Of a DNA stretch of 64,000 bases, positions 51,509 to 61,432 are shown in pieces (the first letter of the stretch is position 1; the number at the start of each line of letters is the position of its first letter). The notes under the pieces are model-generated. The model had not been told where the DNA came from. It ran no database searches and saw nothing but the letters and a program-made list of their open reading frames with translations. The translations under genes and the position numbers were made by a program. The stretch is from Aralia elata (Eukaryota > Streptophyta > Magnoliopsida > Apiales > Araliaceae), in the NCBI GenBank assembly GCA_034770075.1, contig JAVJAP010000349.1:1-64000 (forward strand), in the 5' to 3' direction.

Positions 51509-52526
51509 TGATAGACTCCACGGCACGCTTGCGTGAGGTGGTCGTCGCCCGGATCGTTTCTAATAAGCAACTTTGATGGAACTCTCTCGATATCTTAACC
51601 CAACATCTATTTGGGGACAAGAATCTTGACAAATTCGATCAAGCAATTGAATTCGCGTAGGATGGAACACCAACAACACTTAGACCCTCGTTTAGATGGA
51701 AAACGATAATCTCTGTATGATTGTATGATGCTGTAGAATAACGCCATACACAACTATGGTTTGTTGTATGATAAGTTAAATATGAATCTCAAAAGAAAAA
51801 CTAAGAAATTAGCTTAGAAATTCTTCAAAGAACCAAAAGTAGAGAATAACTTTCTAGTATGAATAAACTCTGAATAATATTGAATTGTTGTTTTGAATTA
51901 CAATCAAAATGTCTATATATACTAACTATGAAACCATATAATCCATAAAGGAAATAGCAACTGATTTGGAATCAAAATCTTATCTTAAAATATCCTAATT
52001 ACAATAGAGTTATGAAAATATGTTGAAATTAAGGAAAGAAATCTGATCAAACGCACTTCGGATTCCGTGTTCAGGACCAAGCGCCTAGGCGCTTGGTTTG
52101 CTTCTTAATGGAGCGCCTTAGGCACTGTCCTGTAGAATCTTCATCACAACGTGAGCACCTTAGGCGCTTGAAACACAAGGCATGGAGCGCCTTAGGCGTT
52201 GAGTCGCAGTGTCTTCCACATTTGGCAAGCGCCCTAGGCGCTTGAAATACAAAGGAATGAGCGCCTTAGGCGCTGGAACCTAAATTTTGAATTTTTGCTT
52301 CTTTTGCTTCATGACTTGGTTCCCTCACTTGTAGCACATTCACCAACTTAGGTCCCAACTCCAACGCCTTTGAACTCGCATCCTTATCATTCCAAGTTTC
52401 TTGAATAAACCCATTAAGTCATTCCTGAAGCGTTTTGCTCGTGCTCTCGTCACTGGTCCAACTGGAACTTGCACCGGATCTGCTCCATAGCTCCCGCCCT
52501 TGTCCAAGCTAAGCATGTCCTCATCA
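51509..52526 (-). repeat. 5' LTR of the first gypsy element
   Basis: 1018 bp, homologous to 28381-29399 from tgatagactcc to cctcatca. It includes a copy of the pol C-terminal codons (GADPVQVPVGPVTRARAKRF near 52450-52340), which are not functional coding here but show that the coding overlap is part of the LTR. Its palindrome cluster (about 52078-52273) has lost symmetry in several units, e.g. gagcgccttaggcactg. The satellite resumes at 52527. Confidence 0.95.
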
Positions 52527-52823
52527 ATCAAGTCTTTTGTGAGATGTGAGCATCGTTTTGAACGCGATAGTGATGCGATTGCTCCTTTTGATGCTAATCA
52601 AACTAGAACAAAGTATCTCCTCTTTCTTTGACAATTTGAAGGAACTAATAAAACAATAAGAAAGTCTCCTAAAATCATGATTTGTGTGAGATGTACACAT
52701 CGTTTTGAACGCGATAGTGATGGGATTGCTCCTTTTGATGCTAATCAAACTAAAACGAAGTAATAAGACTTCTAATCACCTATTTATTTGACAATTTGAA
52801 GGAACGAATGAAACAATAAGAAG
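52527..52823. repeat. satellite remnant between gypsy and LINE
   Basis: Nearly two satellite monomers. It starts with the duplicated target atcaa and continues the monomer phase broken at 28380 (atcaa, then gtcttttgtgagatgtgagcatcg). It ends at aataagaag, where the LINE was inserted. This shows that the gypsy element and the LINE are separate insertions in one original array. Confidence 0.95.
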
Positions 52824-53666
52824 TCCTGTGAAGAAGTTCTATTTGAAAGAAAGAAAAATGAAGATCTTATGAACTATTTATTGGCGCATGGATTCTCTTC
52901 TAATGATATCAATGCCTTTATTTCTGAAAGGAAACTAGCGAACATTGGTCATGCCGCAAAGGTGTCTGATGGAAGTCCTCAAAGAACTGTTGGCACTCTA
53001 TGCCAGTCTATTCTTGGCAAACCTCCTATTTCCTGTGTGGGTGAGGATTCTAGGATGGAGTTTTTGGCCAAACCTATCCAAGCGCCTCTTCATGGGGCAA
53101 GTACTTCTGTTCAATCTGCTACCCTTCTTAATAATATCTCAGTCTTTGTTCCAACCAGATCTCCTGTTACTCTGGCGGAGAAAAGCGATCTCCAGTGTTT
53201 GCAACCTGGAGCTTCTAAATCATGGTGTGATGTGGTCTCTTCTAACTCTGGCAAAACTTCACGATCTCTATCCTACCATCCTCCCTTATCTGAGGGTGGT
53301 CAGATTCTGGTCAAACCACCTACTGATGTGCTGAAACGTGGGAACCAACTATGGTCTTCCAGCCTTATGGGTTATTTCTTGCACTCAAACCTCCCTTTCA
53401 AGGTTGTTGAAGCCATTGCCAAGCGCCTTTGGGGATCCATGGGTCTCACAAGTGTCTTTCTTCATAGCAGAGGCTACTACATTTTCAAATTCCAATCCGT
53501 CTCTGATAGAGACAATGTTCTTGCTTCGGGTCCATGGCACTTTGCCTCAAAAGTGATCGTTCTGCAACCTTAGAAAGAAGGAGTTGAATTTTCAAAAATG
53601 GGCCAGCTCAAATTTCCCATATGGGTTAAGTTAAATCAAATTCCACTCTCACACTGGTCTGATGAG

Positions 53667-55415
53667 TGTTTGTCGATTTAGCAATCAATAAATACGTGCA
53701 AGTGTACACGGTCAACAAGTAATAAAGTGATAAGAGAGTGCCGAACCCACAGAGAATTATTTAATAATAGTTACCAAATACTAACTCATAATCAAATTAA
53801 TTTTATTTAAACAATTCGATAAAAGATTTTGAATTTTGAAAATAAAGTACTAAACTAACTAATTACTAACTACCAAGAATTGAATTCAGATAAAAAGGCT
53901 TAAGATTACAATTTTCCTTAATATTTCACTTGAATTAATACACTTCCTGTTAAGTTATGCTAACTATTTCAGATTGTTAATTAAGAACTCATCAATATTT
54001 ATAACCATCTCTCGATGTATCATAAACGAATCAACTTAAATCCACAAAAGATAGAATTAAGATAAACACCCTAGTTAACTAATTCACTATATCTCTATGT
54101 GAATTACAATTAAAAAGAATTTAAAGCACATGTTCTCTTTCAGATTATATGCGGCGTATAGGTATATTTCTATCCTAAACACAAATTATGAATTCCATCA
54201 CCATGCAGAAAACACAATCACATGATATTATGATTAGGTCTAAATCTATAATCCATCTCTCGAGTTCATATAGATTAGCACAGTAATTGTTGATCAAGCA
54301 ATTAAGCAATTAATCACAAATCATAATAGACAACCCGATAATAAACAACAATAATTAACAAGGAAGCATATCAATAAAAGCTACGCAATAAGTTTCATTG
54401 TAATCTTAAAAAGAAATTAGTTTATAATTGAATTAAAATCCATAATCCACAATTGATAAAGCATTCAATAATACAAAATAAAATATTAGAGAAGAGAATA
54501 GAATCTGTAATTGCAATCCTTGAGTCTCTCCTTCAGCTCTTGTGATGAATCCTTCTTGCTTGCTCAATTGCTTCAAGCCTCCCTCTCTTTCTCCCAAACT
54601 AGGGTTAGCAAAAAGTAGCAAAATCTCCTTCATTCTATGCCTCACATCATGTATTTATAAGTTCTAGTTAAAGTCCTAAACCAATTAGAAGTTACAATCC
54701 TTGTTTCATTCAAGTTGGGTCAAAAAAAAGGTTTTCAATAACCCGACGCAGCGCGACCGCGCCCATATTTGGCCTAGGAAGCAGCGCGGCCGCGCCCAAG
54801 CGCCAAAAATTAAGTTTTTTCTTCTGCAGACCAGCGCGGCCGCGCCCAAAATACACTTGGAACCGGCGCGGCCGCGCCCAACAAAATTCTGCTGCAGCAT
54901 CTGTTGGTAAAATGGTCATAACTTTTGATCCGGGAGGAGTTACGGGGCCTGTCACCTACCAAATCGAAGATATCGACGAGATATAAAACTTTCCTTCTTT
55001 GAGAATTGAGAGATTAGGGCTGGAGAATGGTTGAAATTGAGCTTAAAGTGACTGTTATGTAAATGACAACTCCAAACCTTGATCTCTATTGATAAAAATG
55101 TCATAACTCTCGCATCTGAACTCCGATTGGGGTGATTCAAGATGTTCCGGAAAGCTAAGAAGTAAATCTACAATAAAATCTAAGTTCCAAACCAAGAACA
55201 TGCATCCATTTTAATGTTAAAAGCCCTGCAATCTTCCCTTCTCGCATTTGCTCGCTTATTGTACTCCAAAAGATGTTCGGATCGCGTTTCCTTGTTTCTT
55301 CCTACAAAATAACATAAAAACACTATAAATACCTAATACTAACTTAAAATACTTAAGAACTCACAAATTATCAAGTCAAACGTACTCAATTCGTAGATGT
55401 AAAACCCACTCATCA
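53667..55415. mobile_element. solo LTR inserted in LINE ORF1
   Basis: 1749 bp with ends tgtttgtcga and acccactcatca, TG...CA on the plus strand. It is flanked by the 5-bp duplication atgag (53662-53666 and 55416-55420), and deleting it plus one duplication leaves ORF1 in frame. It has no coding capacity. The length, ends and duplication fit a solo LTR left by recombination between two LTRs. A non-autonomous short LTR element is less likely, because no internal primer site was noticed. Strand is not determined. Confidence 0.85.
54751..54877. repeat. four GC-rich palindromes in the solo LTR
   Basis: gcgcgaccgcgc at 54751, then the perfect palindrome gcgcggccgcgc at 54784, 54834 and 54866, each followed by cc(c)a. 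They stand out in an AT-rich LTR and parallel the unrelated agcgccttaggcgct cluster of the gypsy LTRs. Confidence 0.88.
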
Positions 55416-56142
55416 ATGAGGGAATTAGTTATCTTGCCAATGCCATAGGTAAGCCTCTATTTACTGATGAAGTGACTTCTAATCATGACTTAATGCCATA
55501 TGCCAGAGTTTGCATTGAAGTCCAAGCTTCATTTTCCTTCCCTTCCACAATAAATGTTGTTGTTCTGAATGAAGAAACCTCTGAAGAAACAATTGTCTCT
55601 GTTGATGTTGAATACCAAAGTAGACCACCTTCGTGCCCCACCTGTAAGGTATTTGGTCATTCTCCGTTGAAGTGCCCCAAATCCAATTTTAAATGGGTGC
55701 CCAAAACAATTACTCAATCTGTCTCTGCTCCTAAGATTGATAAAAGTACTGAAGCCCCGGGCCCTTCTCATCCTGATCCTACTCCTACTCACGGTAAGGT
55801 CAAAACAACACATGATGTCCCTCATGCTAATGACTGGGTTACTGTTTCACACGGTGCTAAGGTTGGGAAAGATTTGATTCCTTCTCTGCCTATCTAGGCC
55901 TTAAACAATCAGTTCTCCCCCATTGCAAATGGAATTGTCACTGATGCTCCCTCGTCCTCTGATCTTGATTCCCCACCTATCAATTATCCCATGCTAAACA
56001 AGATTGTTGCAATAGATGAGAAGGAGGGCAAAGAACTGAAACAGAAGCATAGAACTGGGGTGGAACCATCTCAAAATGCTAAGCGTAGAAATAAAAGCAA
56101 AGGCAGTGGGGGTAAATCCTCCAATTGATGTCTTAATCTTCT

Positions 56143-59100
56143 ATGTTATCTATGTTAGCTTCTTATAATATTAGGGGTTTGAATAAAAAGCCTAAGCAGG
56201 CTTATGTAAGATAATTATTAGTGGATAACAAAATATCTATTGTTGGTTTGCTTGAAACTAGATTTAAGGAGCATAAGGCCCAGAAAATCTCTAAAGCTAT
56301 TCGCATGAATTGGAATTGGGTCTTCAATTATAGCTCCCACATCAATGGCAGAATTTGGGTAGGATGGGATCCATCTTTTTGGCTTGTGGATACCATTTTT
56401 GTGTCCTCCCAACTGATTCATTGTAAAATTCAGAGAGTAAATAGTAATGATAGCAGTCTTTATGTTTCTTTTGTCTATGGCTCAAATTCTGTTATTGGTA
56501 GAAGGAATTTATGGAATGACTTGCAGTCTGTGTATACATCTGATTCTTGGTGCATCTTGGGCGACTTCAATGTTATTAAAAGCTTAACTGGAACTGATAG
56601 AGAAGCTGCTTCCTGGAATCTTGGTATGGAGGAATTCAAAAACTGTCTGGACTCTTTGGAGGTGGATGACATTCGTGGGATTGGCCCCATCTATACATGG
56701 CGGAACAGTCAACTAACTAATCCCATACACAAGAAGCTTGACAGGGCTCTTGGCAATGCTACGTGGCTGTCTACCTTTCCTCTTGCACAAGCGGTGTATG
56801 GCCCAAGAGGCCTCTCTGACCACTCGCATGTGATTCTTAGCACTGTTAATCCTCATGAACAACTTAGAAAGCCTTTCCAATTTTTCAATCACATGTTGCA
56901 GCTAGAGGGATTCAAGGATATTGTTTCTACTGCGTGGGGGCATCCTATTTCTGGTAATCCTTTCTATGTCTTCAAAGAAAAGCTGAAACGTACTAAACTT
57001 GCATTAATTGCGTTGAATCGATCAACTGGGCACCTTTCAACCTCTGTCAAAGTTGCAACTAAGGACTTGCATCATACCCAGTCTTTGCTCCAAGCCAACC
57101 CTCAGGATGGAAACCTCCTTGATCAAGAGAATCGATGCTTCCAAACCCTTTGGACTACCTTGGACCTAGAGGAAACCCTTTTACAGCAAAAGTATAGAGC
57201 TGCTTGGCTTGGTACTGGGGACAGGAACTCTAAGTTCTTTTCCAACTTGGTGAAAAGTGGAATGTCAATAAAATTCTATCTATCCACAATGACATTGGGG
57301 ATATTGTCCATGGTCAGCGAGAGGTTGAATCTGTTGCTGTCAAATATTTTGAGGATCTATTTAATCTTGAGCTTCCTTCCCATTACCCAGGCTTTGGGGA
57401 CTTCAGAAACCTTATCTTAACCCATATTTCTCCAATTCAAGCCAGTTCACTAATTAGCCCTATTACAGATGATGAGATTATCCAAGTGGTTAAATCTATG
57501 AAAAGGAACAAAAGCCCAGGCCCAGATGGATTTAATGCCAATTTTTTCAATCACAGTTGGGATATTGTTGGAGAGGATTTTATCAAGGCTGTTTAGTTCT
57601 TCTTCTCCACATGCCGCATGCATAAAGGTTTCAACTCCACCGTTATTGCGCTTATTCCAAAATGTGAGAATCCTTCCACTATGGCTGATTTTAGACCCAT
57701 TGCTTGTTGTAACTCTATTTACAAATGCATATCCAAGATTCTTGCAAATAGGCTTAAAGTGGTACTACCGAATTTTATTGATAAAGTTCAAGCAGCTTTT
57801 GTGGCTGGTAGAAATATTAGCGATAATATTCTTTTAGCTCAGGAACTGTTCAGAAATTATCACAGATCTTCAGGCTCTCCCCGATGTGCATTAAAAATTG
57901 ATTTGAGGAAAGCCTTTGACACAGTATGTTGGGATTTTCTTTTTGATATTCTCAGTGCATTCCAGTTTACTCCCATTTTTATCAGCTGGATCAAGGCCTG
58001 TATCACGTCTGCTATGTTCTCCATTAAGGTTAATGGGTCACTTACTGGATACTTTGGAAGCTCCCGTGGGCTAAGACAAGGAGATCCTCTCTCCCCCTAC
58101 CTATTTGTATTGGTTATGGAACTTTTATCAAGGAAGCTTAATTGGGGATCAATGCAACATGGGTTTAAATTTCATTGGAGGACCAAGGAATGTAAAATCA
58201 CTCATCTGTTTTTTGCAGATGATATCATTGTATTTTACCATGCGGATCTGCCTTCGGCAAGGATTATTCATTCTTGTATCAGCTCATTCTCCTTGGTTTC
58301 TGGGCTGATCCCTAACACTCACAAAAGTCAGTGCTTCATAGCCAATATGGAAGCTGCCACAGCTCAGTGCATCATCTCCCTGTTTGGGTTTGTTGAAGGT
58401 CAGGTACCAACCAAGTTCCTAGGAGTTCCTCTTATCTCTTCTAAATTATCATACCAAGAATGTTTACCTCTGATTCTCAGAATTACTCAGCGGGTAACCT
58501 CATGGACCTCCTCTGTTCTTGCTTACTCCGGAAGACTTCAACTGATCAAATCAGTCCTTTTTTCAATACAATCTTACTGGAGTAACCATTTTATTCTTCC
58601 TAAAGCAGCTATCAGATCAATTCAATCCATTCTATGTCGGTTTTTGTGGAAAGGAGCCTCTCTTGCTAAATATGGTGCTAGGGTGGCTTGGAGCTCTATT
58701 TCTTTACCAACTGAGGAAGGAGGATTGGGGGTCAAAAATTTATTGGATTGGAACCAGTCTCTAATTATGATTCATCTCATACGTGTTATTCAATTTCATC
58801 CCACTTCTCTTTGGGCAAGATGGATCAAATCCACTATCATTAGGAAGCACAATTTTTGGCAAATTCCTATTCCATCGGACTGTTCGTGGATATGGAAGCA
58901 GGTCCTAAAACTTAGGCCTATTGCTATCCAACACCTTCGTTATTCAATTTTTTTTCTTAACCGTGGGTTTCCCGGACGCATCCGGACTAATCCCGCCGAA
59001 CTCGGGTCAGCCTTTTCGTTATTCAATTGGAAGAGGGAACCATATCAGCCTATGGTATGACCCATGGATTGATGGTAGCTCTGTTAACCCTAGCCATTCT

Positions 59101-59835
59101 CTGCTAATCAATTCTGGAGTTCCCGTTACTGCCACAGTCAGTAATATTATTCAAAACTCTTCATGGCATCTACCACAAAGCAATCACCATGATGTTATTC
59201 TCTTCCAAAGGCAGATTGAGACCATACCTGTTCCCCATACTTTTGAGGACTGCATCAGTTGGAACTCAATTAATATAAAGGACATAAAGGCGCGGCAGAT
59301 ATGGGACTCCATTAGGCATCGTCAACCGGTGGTTAGCTGGTACAAAATTCCTTGGCATAGCTTGTTTGTGCCCAGATACTCTTTCATATTGTGGCTGGGT
59401 TTTATGAAAAAGCTTCCTACGAATGACATCACGCGACATTATACTGGTAGATATATCACTTGTCCTTTGTGCCATATGCAGAATGAAAGTTTTGAACATT
59501 TGTTCTTTACATGCGAATATTCTATAATCATTTTGCAAGCAGCTCTAAGTATTGGCAATTGGGTTCATCTTCCTATGGACTGGCAGGGCATCACCACGTT
59601 TATCACAACCTTTCAAGGAAGTCATCTCACCAAAAGTATTCTCAGCCTTTCCTTAGCAGTTTCATTCTACAAAATCTGGGAGGCGCGAAATACAAAGCTT
59701 CATAGAAATCTTCATATCCCGCCTAATGCACTTGCAAAGGATGTTATTAATATCATCAAGTCTAGATTATCAACATGTAATTCCTTCATTAAGGCCACTC
59801 ATTTTTGTAATTATTACTGTAACTGGCTTGTATAG
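56143..59835 (+). pseudogene. LINE ORF2: endonuclease, reverse transcriptase, zinc domain
   Basis: The start is at 56143 (MLSMLASYNIRGLN), with an early stop at 56212. The apurinic-type endonuclease domain follows: SYNIRGLN, GLLETR, CILGDFNVI, IYTWRN, LDRALGN and GLSDHS. A frameshift near 57250 and a TAG at 57594 interrupt the region before RT, which carries KSPGPDGF. RT proper runs from 57618: LIPKCENPSTMADFRPI, ALKIDLRKAFDTV, GLRQGDPLSPYLF and the catalytic FADD in HLFFADDIIVF. After the SINE fragment (58950-59014) the frame resumes with WYDPWIDG, and a zf-RVT domain contains CPLC ... HLFFTC. It ends with TAG at 59833. ORF2 would nick the target and copy the RNA in place. Confidence 0.92.
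58950..59014 (-). mobile_element. 5'-truncated SINE fragment in LINE ORF2
   Basis: 65 bp, starting on the plus strand with a T run (complement of the A tail) and then cttaaccgtgggtttcccgg. Perfect 14-bp duplication ttcgttattcaatt (58936-58949, 59015-59028). It is the reverse complement of the 3' end of the SINE at 50638-50859 (tccggactaatcccgccgaa is shared). It adds 79 bp in total and so shifts the ORF2 frame. Confidence 0.92.
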
Positions 59836-59967
59836 CTATTGTCTATAGCATAGTCCTCTGTTGGGAGTGTCATCAAATGACCTAGCTATAGCCTGGGGTA
59901 TGCCCCTTTGCTTTTGTTCTCTGGTTTTCTAATTTATGAAACAAACACATTTAGCAAAAAAAATAAA

Positions 59968-60483
59968 AATAAGAAGGTCTCCCTAAATCATGACTTGTGT
60001 GAGATGTACACATCGTTTTGAACGCGATAGTAATGGGATTACTCCTTTTCATGCTAATCAAACTAGAACGAAGTAATAGGACTCCTAATCACCTCTTTCT
60101 TTGACAATTTGAAAGAATGAATGAAACAATAAGAAGGTCTCCCATCGAGAGCCTTTGGCTTAAGTGGTACTCTAGGCCTCTCCTCAAACAAGAGGTCCTA
60201 AGTTCGATTCCTCCTTCCCCAAATTAACAAAAAAAGAAAAAGAAAAAGAAGGTCTATCTAAATCATGACTTGTGTGAGATGTACACATCGTTTTGAACGC
60301 GATAGTGATGGGATTGCTCCTTTTGATGCTAATCCAACTAAAACGAAGTAATATGACTCCTAATCATCTCTTTCTTTGACAATTTGAAAGAACGAATGAA
60401 ACAATAAGATGGTCTCCCTAAATCATGACTTGTGTGAGATGTAGACATCGTTTTGAACGCGATAGTGATGGGATTACTCTTTT
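59968..60483. repeat. satellite remnant between LINE and second gypsy
   Basis: About two and a half 160-bp monomers (excluding the SINE at 60141-60245), resuming at aataagaaggtctccc after the LINE tail. It ends at ggattactctttt, where the next LTR begins. The sequence remains close to the main array consensus. Confidence 0.95.
60141..60245 (+). mobile_element. short tRNA-like SINE in satellite
   Basis: 105 bp flanked by the duplication aagaaggtct (60131-60140 and 60246-60255). A box A-like ttggcttaagtggtac and a box B-like agttcgattcc, 33-40 bp apart, suggest a tRNA-derived pol III promoter. The tail is aaattaac followed by A with occasional G (aaaaaagaaaaagaaa). It cannot be a functional tRNA: no acceptor stem pairs around it. 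It is distinct from the SINE at 50638. Confidence 0.85.
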
Positions 60484-61432
60484 TGATAGACTCCACGGCA
60501 CGCTTGCGTGAGGTGGTCGTCGCCCGGATCGTTTCTAGTAAGCAACTTTGATGGAACTCTTTCGATATCTTAACCCAACGTCTATTTGGGAGACGAGAAT
60601 CTTGATAAAGTCGATCAAGTAATTGAATTCACGTAGGATGGAACACCAACAACACTTAGACCCTCATTTAGATGGAAAACGATAATCTCTGTATGATTGT
60701 ATGATGCGGTAAGATAACGCCACACACAACTATGGTTTGTTGTATGATAAGTTAGTTTTCGAATCTCAAAGAAAAACTAAGAAAACTACTTAGAAATCCT
60801 TCGAAGAACCAAAAGTAGAGAATAGCTCTCAAGTATGAATAAACTCAGAATAGTAATATATTTATACTTGTAAAAAAATAAACCCTAATTATAAAGGAAT
60901 TGAAATACTAATTATCAACCAATTAGGAAATAAAATCTATCTAACAAACATCCTAATCATAATAGAATTCTAAAAGATCTAACAAAATCTTCAAAATCTG
61001 GTCAAAATCACGTCAAAAACGCGTCTTCAAATTCCGTTCCATGCTTTAACGCGGTCGGCGCTCAAATGAAAGCGAACCAGCGTGGTCGGCCCTCAACGGC
61101 AGAGACCTCAGCACGGTCAGCGCTCAACGTAGGCCATTTCAGCGCAGCCGGCGCTCAACTCTGGCAACAACGAGCGATTTGTCCTTTCTTCGAATTTTAA
61201 GCCCGAATTAGATTCCCCGCTCATCCCAATCATTTGCACCAAATTATTAAGCTTTGAATCTTCTTCTTTGGCCACTGTCTTCACACTATTGTTAGTCCAA
61301 ACTTCCTGAATCAATCCATTATGCTCTTCTTTGAAACGTTTAGCTCGTTCCCTTGTCACTGGCCCAATTGGAACTTGTACCAGATCCGCTTCGTAACTTC
61401 TACCCTTGTCCAAGCCAAGCATATCCTCATCG
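60484..61432 (-). repeat. 3' LTR of the second gypsy element
   Basis: About 949 bp from tgatagactccacgg to atcctcatcg. The left 350 bp are very similar to the first element's LTRs and the centre is unrelated in detail. Instead of agcgccttaggcgct palindromes it has about four copies of a GCGCGGTCGGCGCTCAA-like motif (about 61050-61158). In element orientation the start reads CGATGAGG rather than TGATGAGG, a terminal mutation. About 316 bp encode the pol C-terminus. Confidence 0.88.

Larger units (their letters stand above)
28381..52526 (-). mobile_element. Ty3/gypsy LTR retrotransposon, CRM-like, with nested insertions
   Basis: A complete minus-strand element inserted in the satellite. The satellite phrase ccctaaatcaa at the left edge resumes as atcaagtc at the right, giving the 5-bp target duplication atcaa (28376-28380 and 52527-52531). 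Read on the minus strand the order is 5' LTR, primer binding site, gag, protease, RT, RNase H, integrase, polypurine tract, 3' LTR, which is gypsy order with integrase last. Subtracting the copia insertion (16972 bp) and the gag SINE (222 bp) with their duplications leaves about 6940 bp. Assignment to CRM rests on the TGATGAGGACATG LTR start, the PPT inside coding sequence and the pol end inside the LTR. It is inference from known family structure and was not tested phylogenetically. Stops and frameshifts make it non-autonomous. Confidence 0.93.
52827..56128 (+). pseudogene. LINE ORF1 (DUF4283 and zinc knuckle), split by a solo LTR
   Basis: A visible ATG is at 52869, but the frame is open upstream to the 5' junction. 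Part 1 (to 53666) has a low-complexity N-terminus and then the DUF4283-type nucleic-acid-binding fold (LWSSSLMGYFLHSNLPF ... LASGPWHFASKVIVLQP), with TAG at 53571-53573 where tryptophan is expected. The solo LTR 53667-55415 follows. Part 2 (55421-56128) continues in the same frame (GISYLANAIGKPLF) to a CCHC knuckle, CPTCKVFGHSPLKC, then a proline-rich region with a stop at 55895-55897 and a basic C-terminus ending in TGA at 56126. ORF1 proteins of plant L1 elements bind the element RNA. Confidence 0.9.
52824..59967 (+). mobile_element. L1-like LINE retrotransposon with nested insertions
   Basis: A non-LTR element on the plus strand with ORF1, ORF2, a 3' untranslated tail of about 130 bp and an A-rich end (gcaaaaaaaataaaa). 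It is flanked by the target duplication aataagaag (52815-52823 and 59968-59976) taken from the satellite monomer. Without the solo LTR and the SINE fragment it is about 5.3 kb. The ORF1 frame is open right up to the 5' junction, so the element is probably 5'-truncated, as is usual for target-primed insertion. It is disabled by several stops, a frameshift and two insertions. Confidence 0.94.

Noticed and set aside
53660..55415. A DNA transposon with 9-bp terminal inverted repeats (tgatgagtg ... cactcatca).
   Set aside because: That reading gives no matching target duplication. TG...CA ends with atgag on both sides fit an LTR and restore the ORF1 frame; part of the apparent inverted repeat is the duplicated target itself.
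58921..59060. A LINE ORF2 variant with an extra hydrophobic segment.
   Set aside because: The extra residues come from the 65-bp SINE fragment and its duplication.
60150..60225. A tRNA gene at the box A/box B-like segment.
   Set aside because: No acceptor-stem pairing or full cloverleaf could be drawn; the A tail and target duplication identify a SINE.
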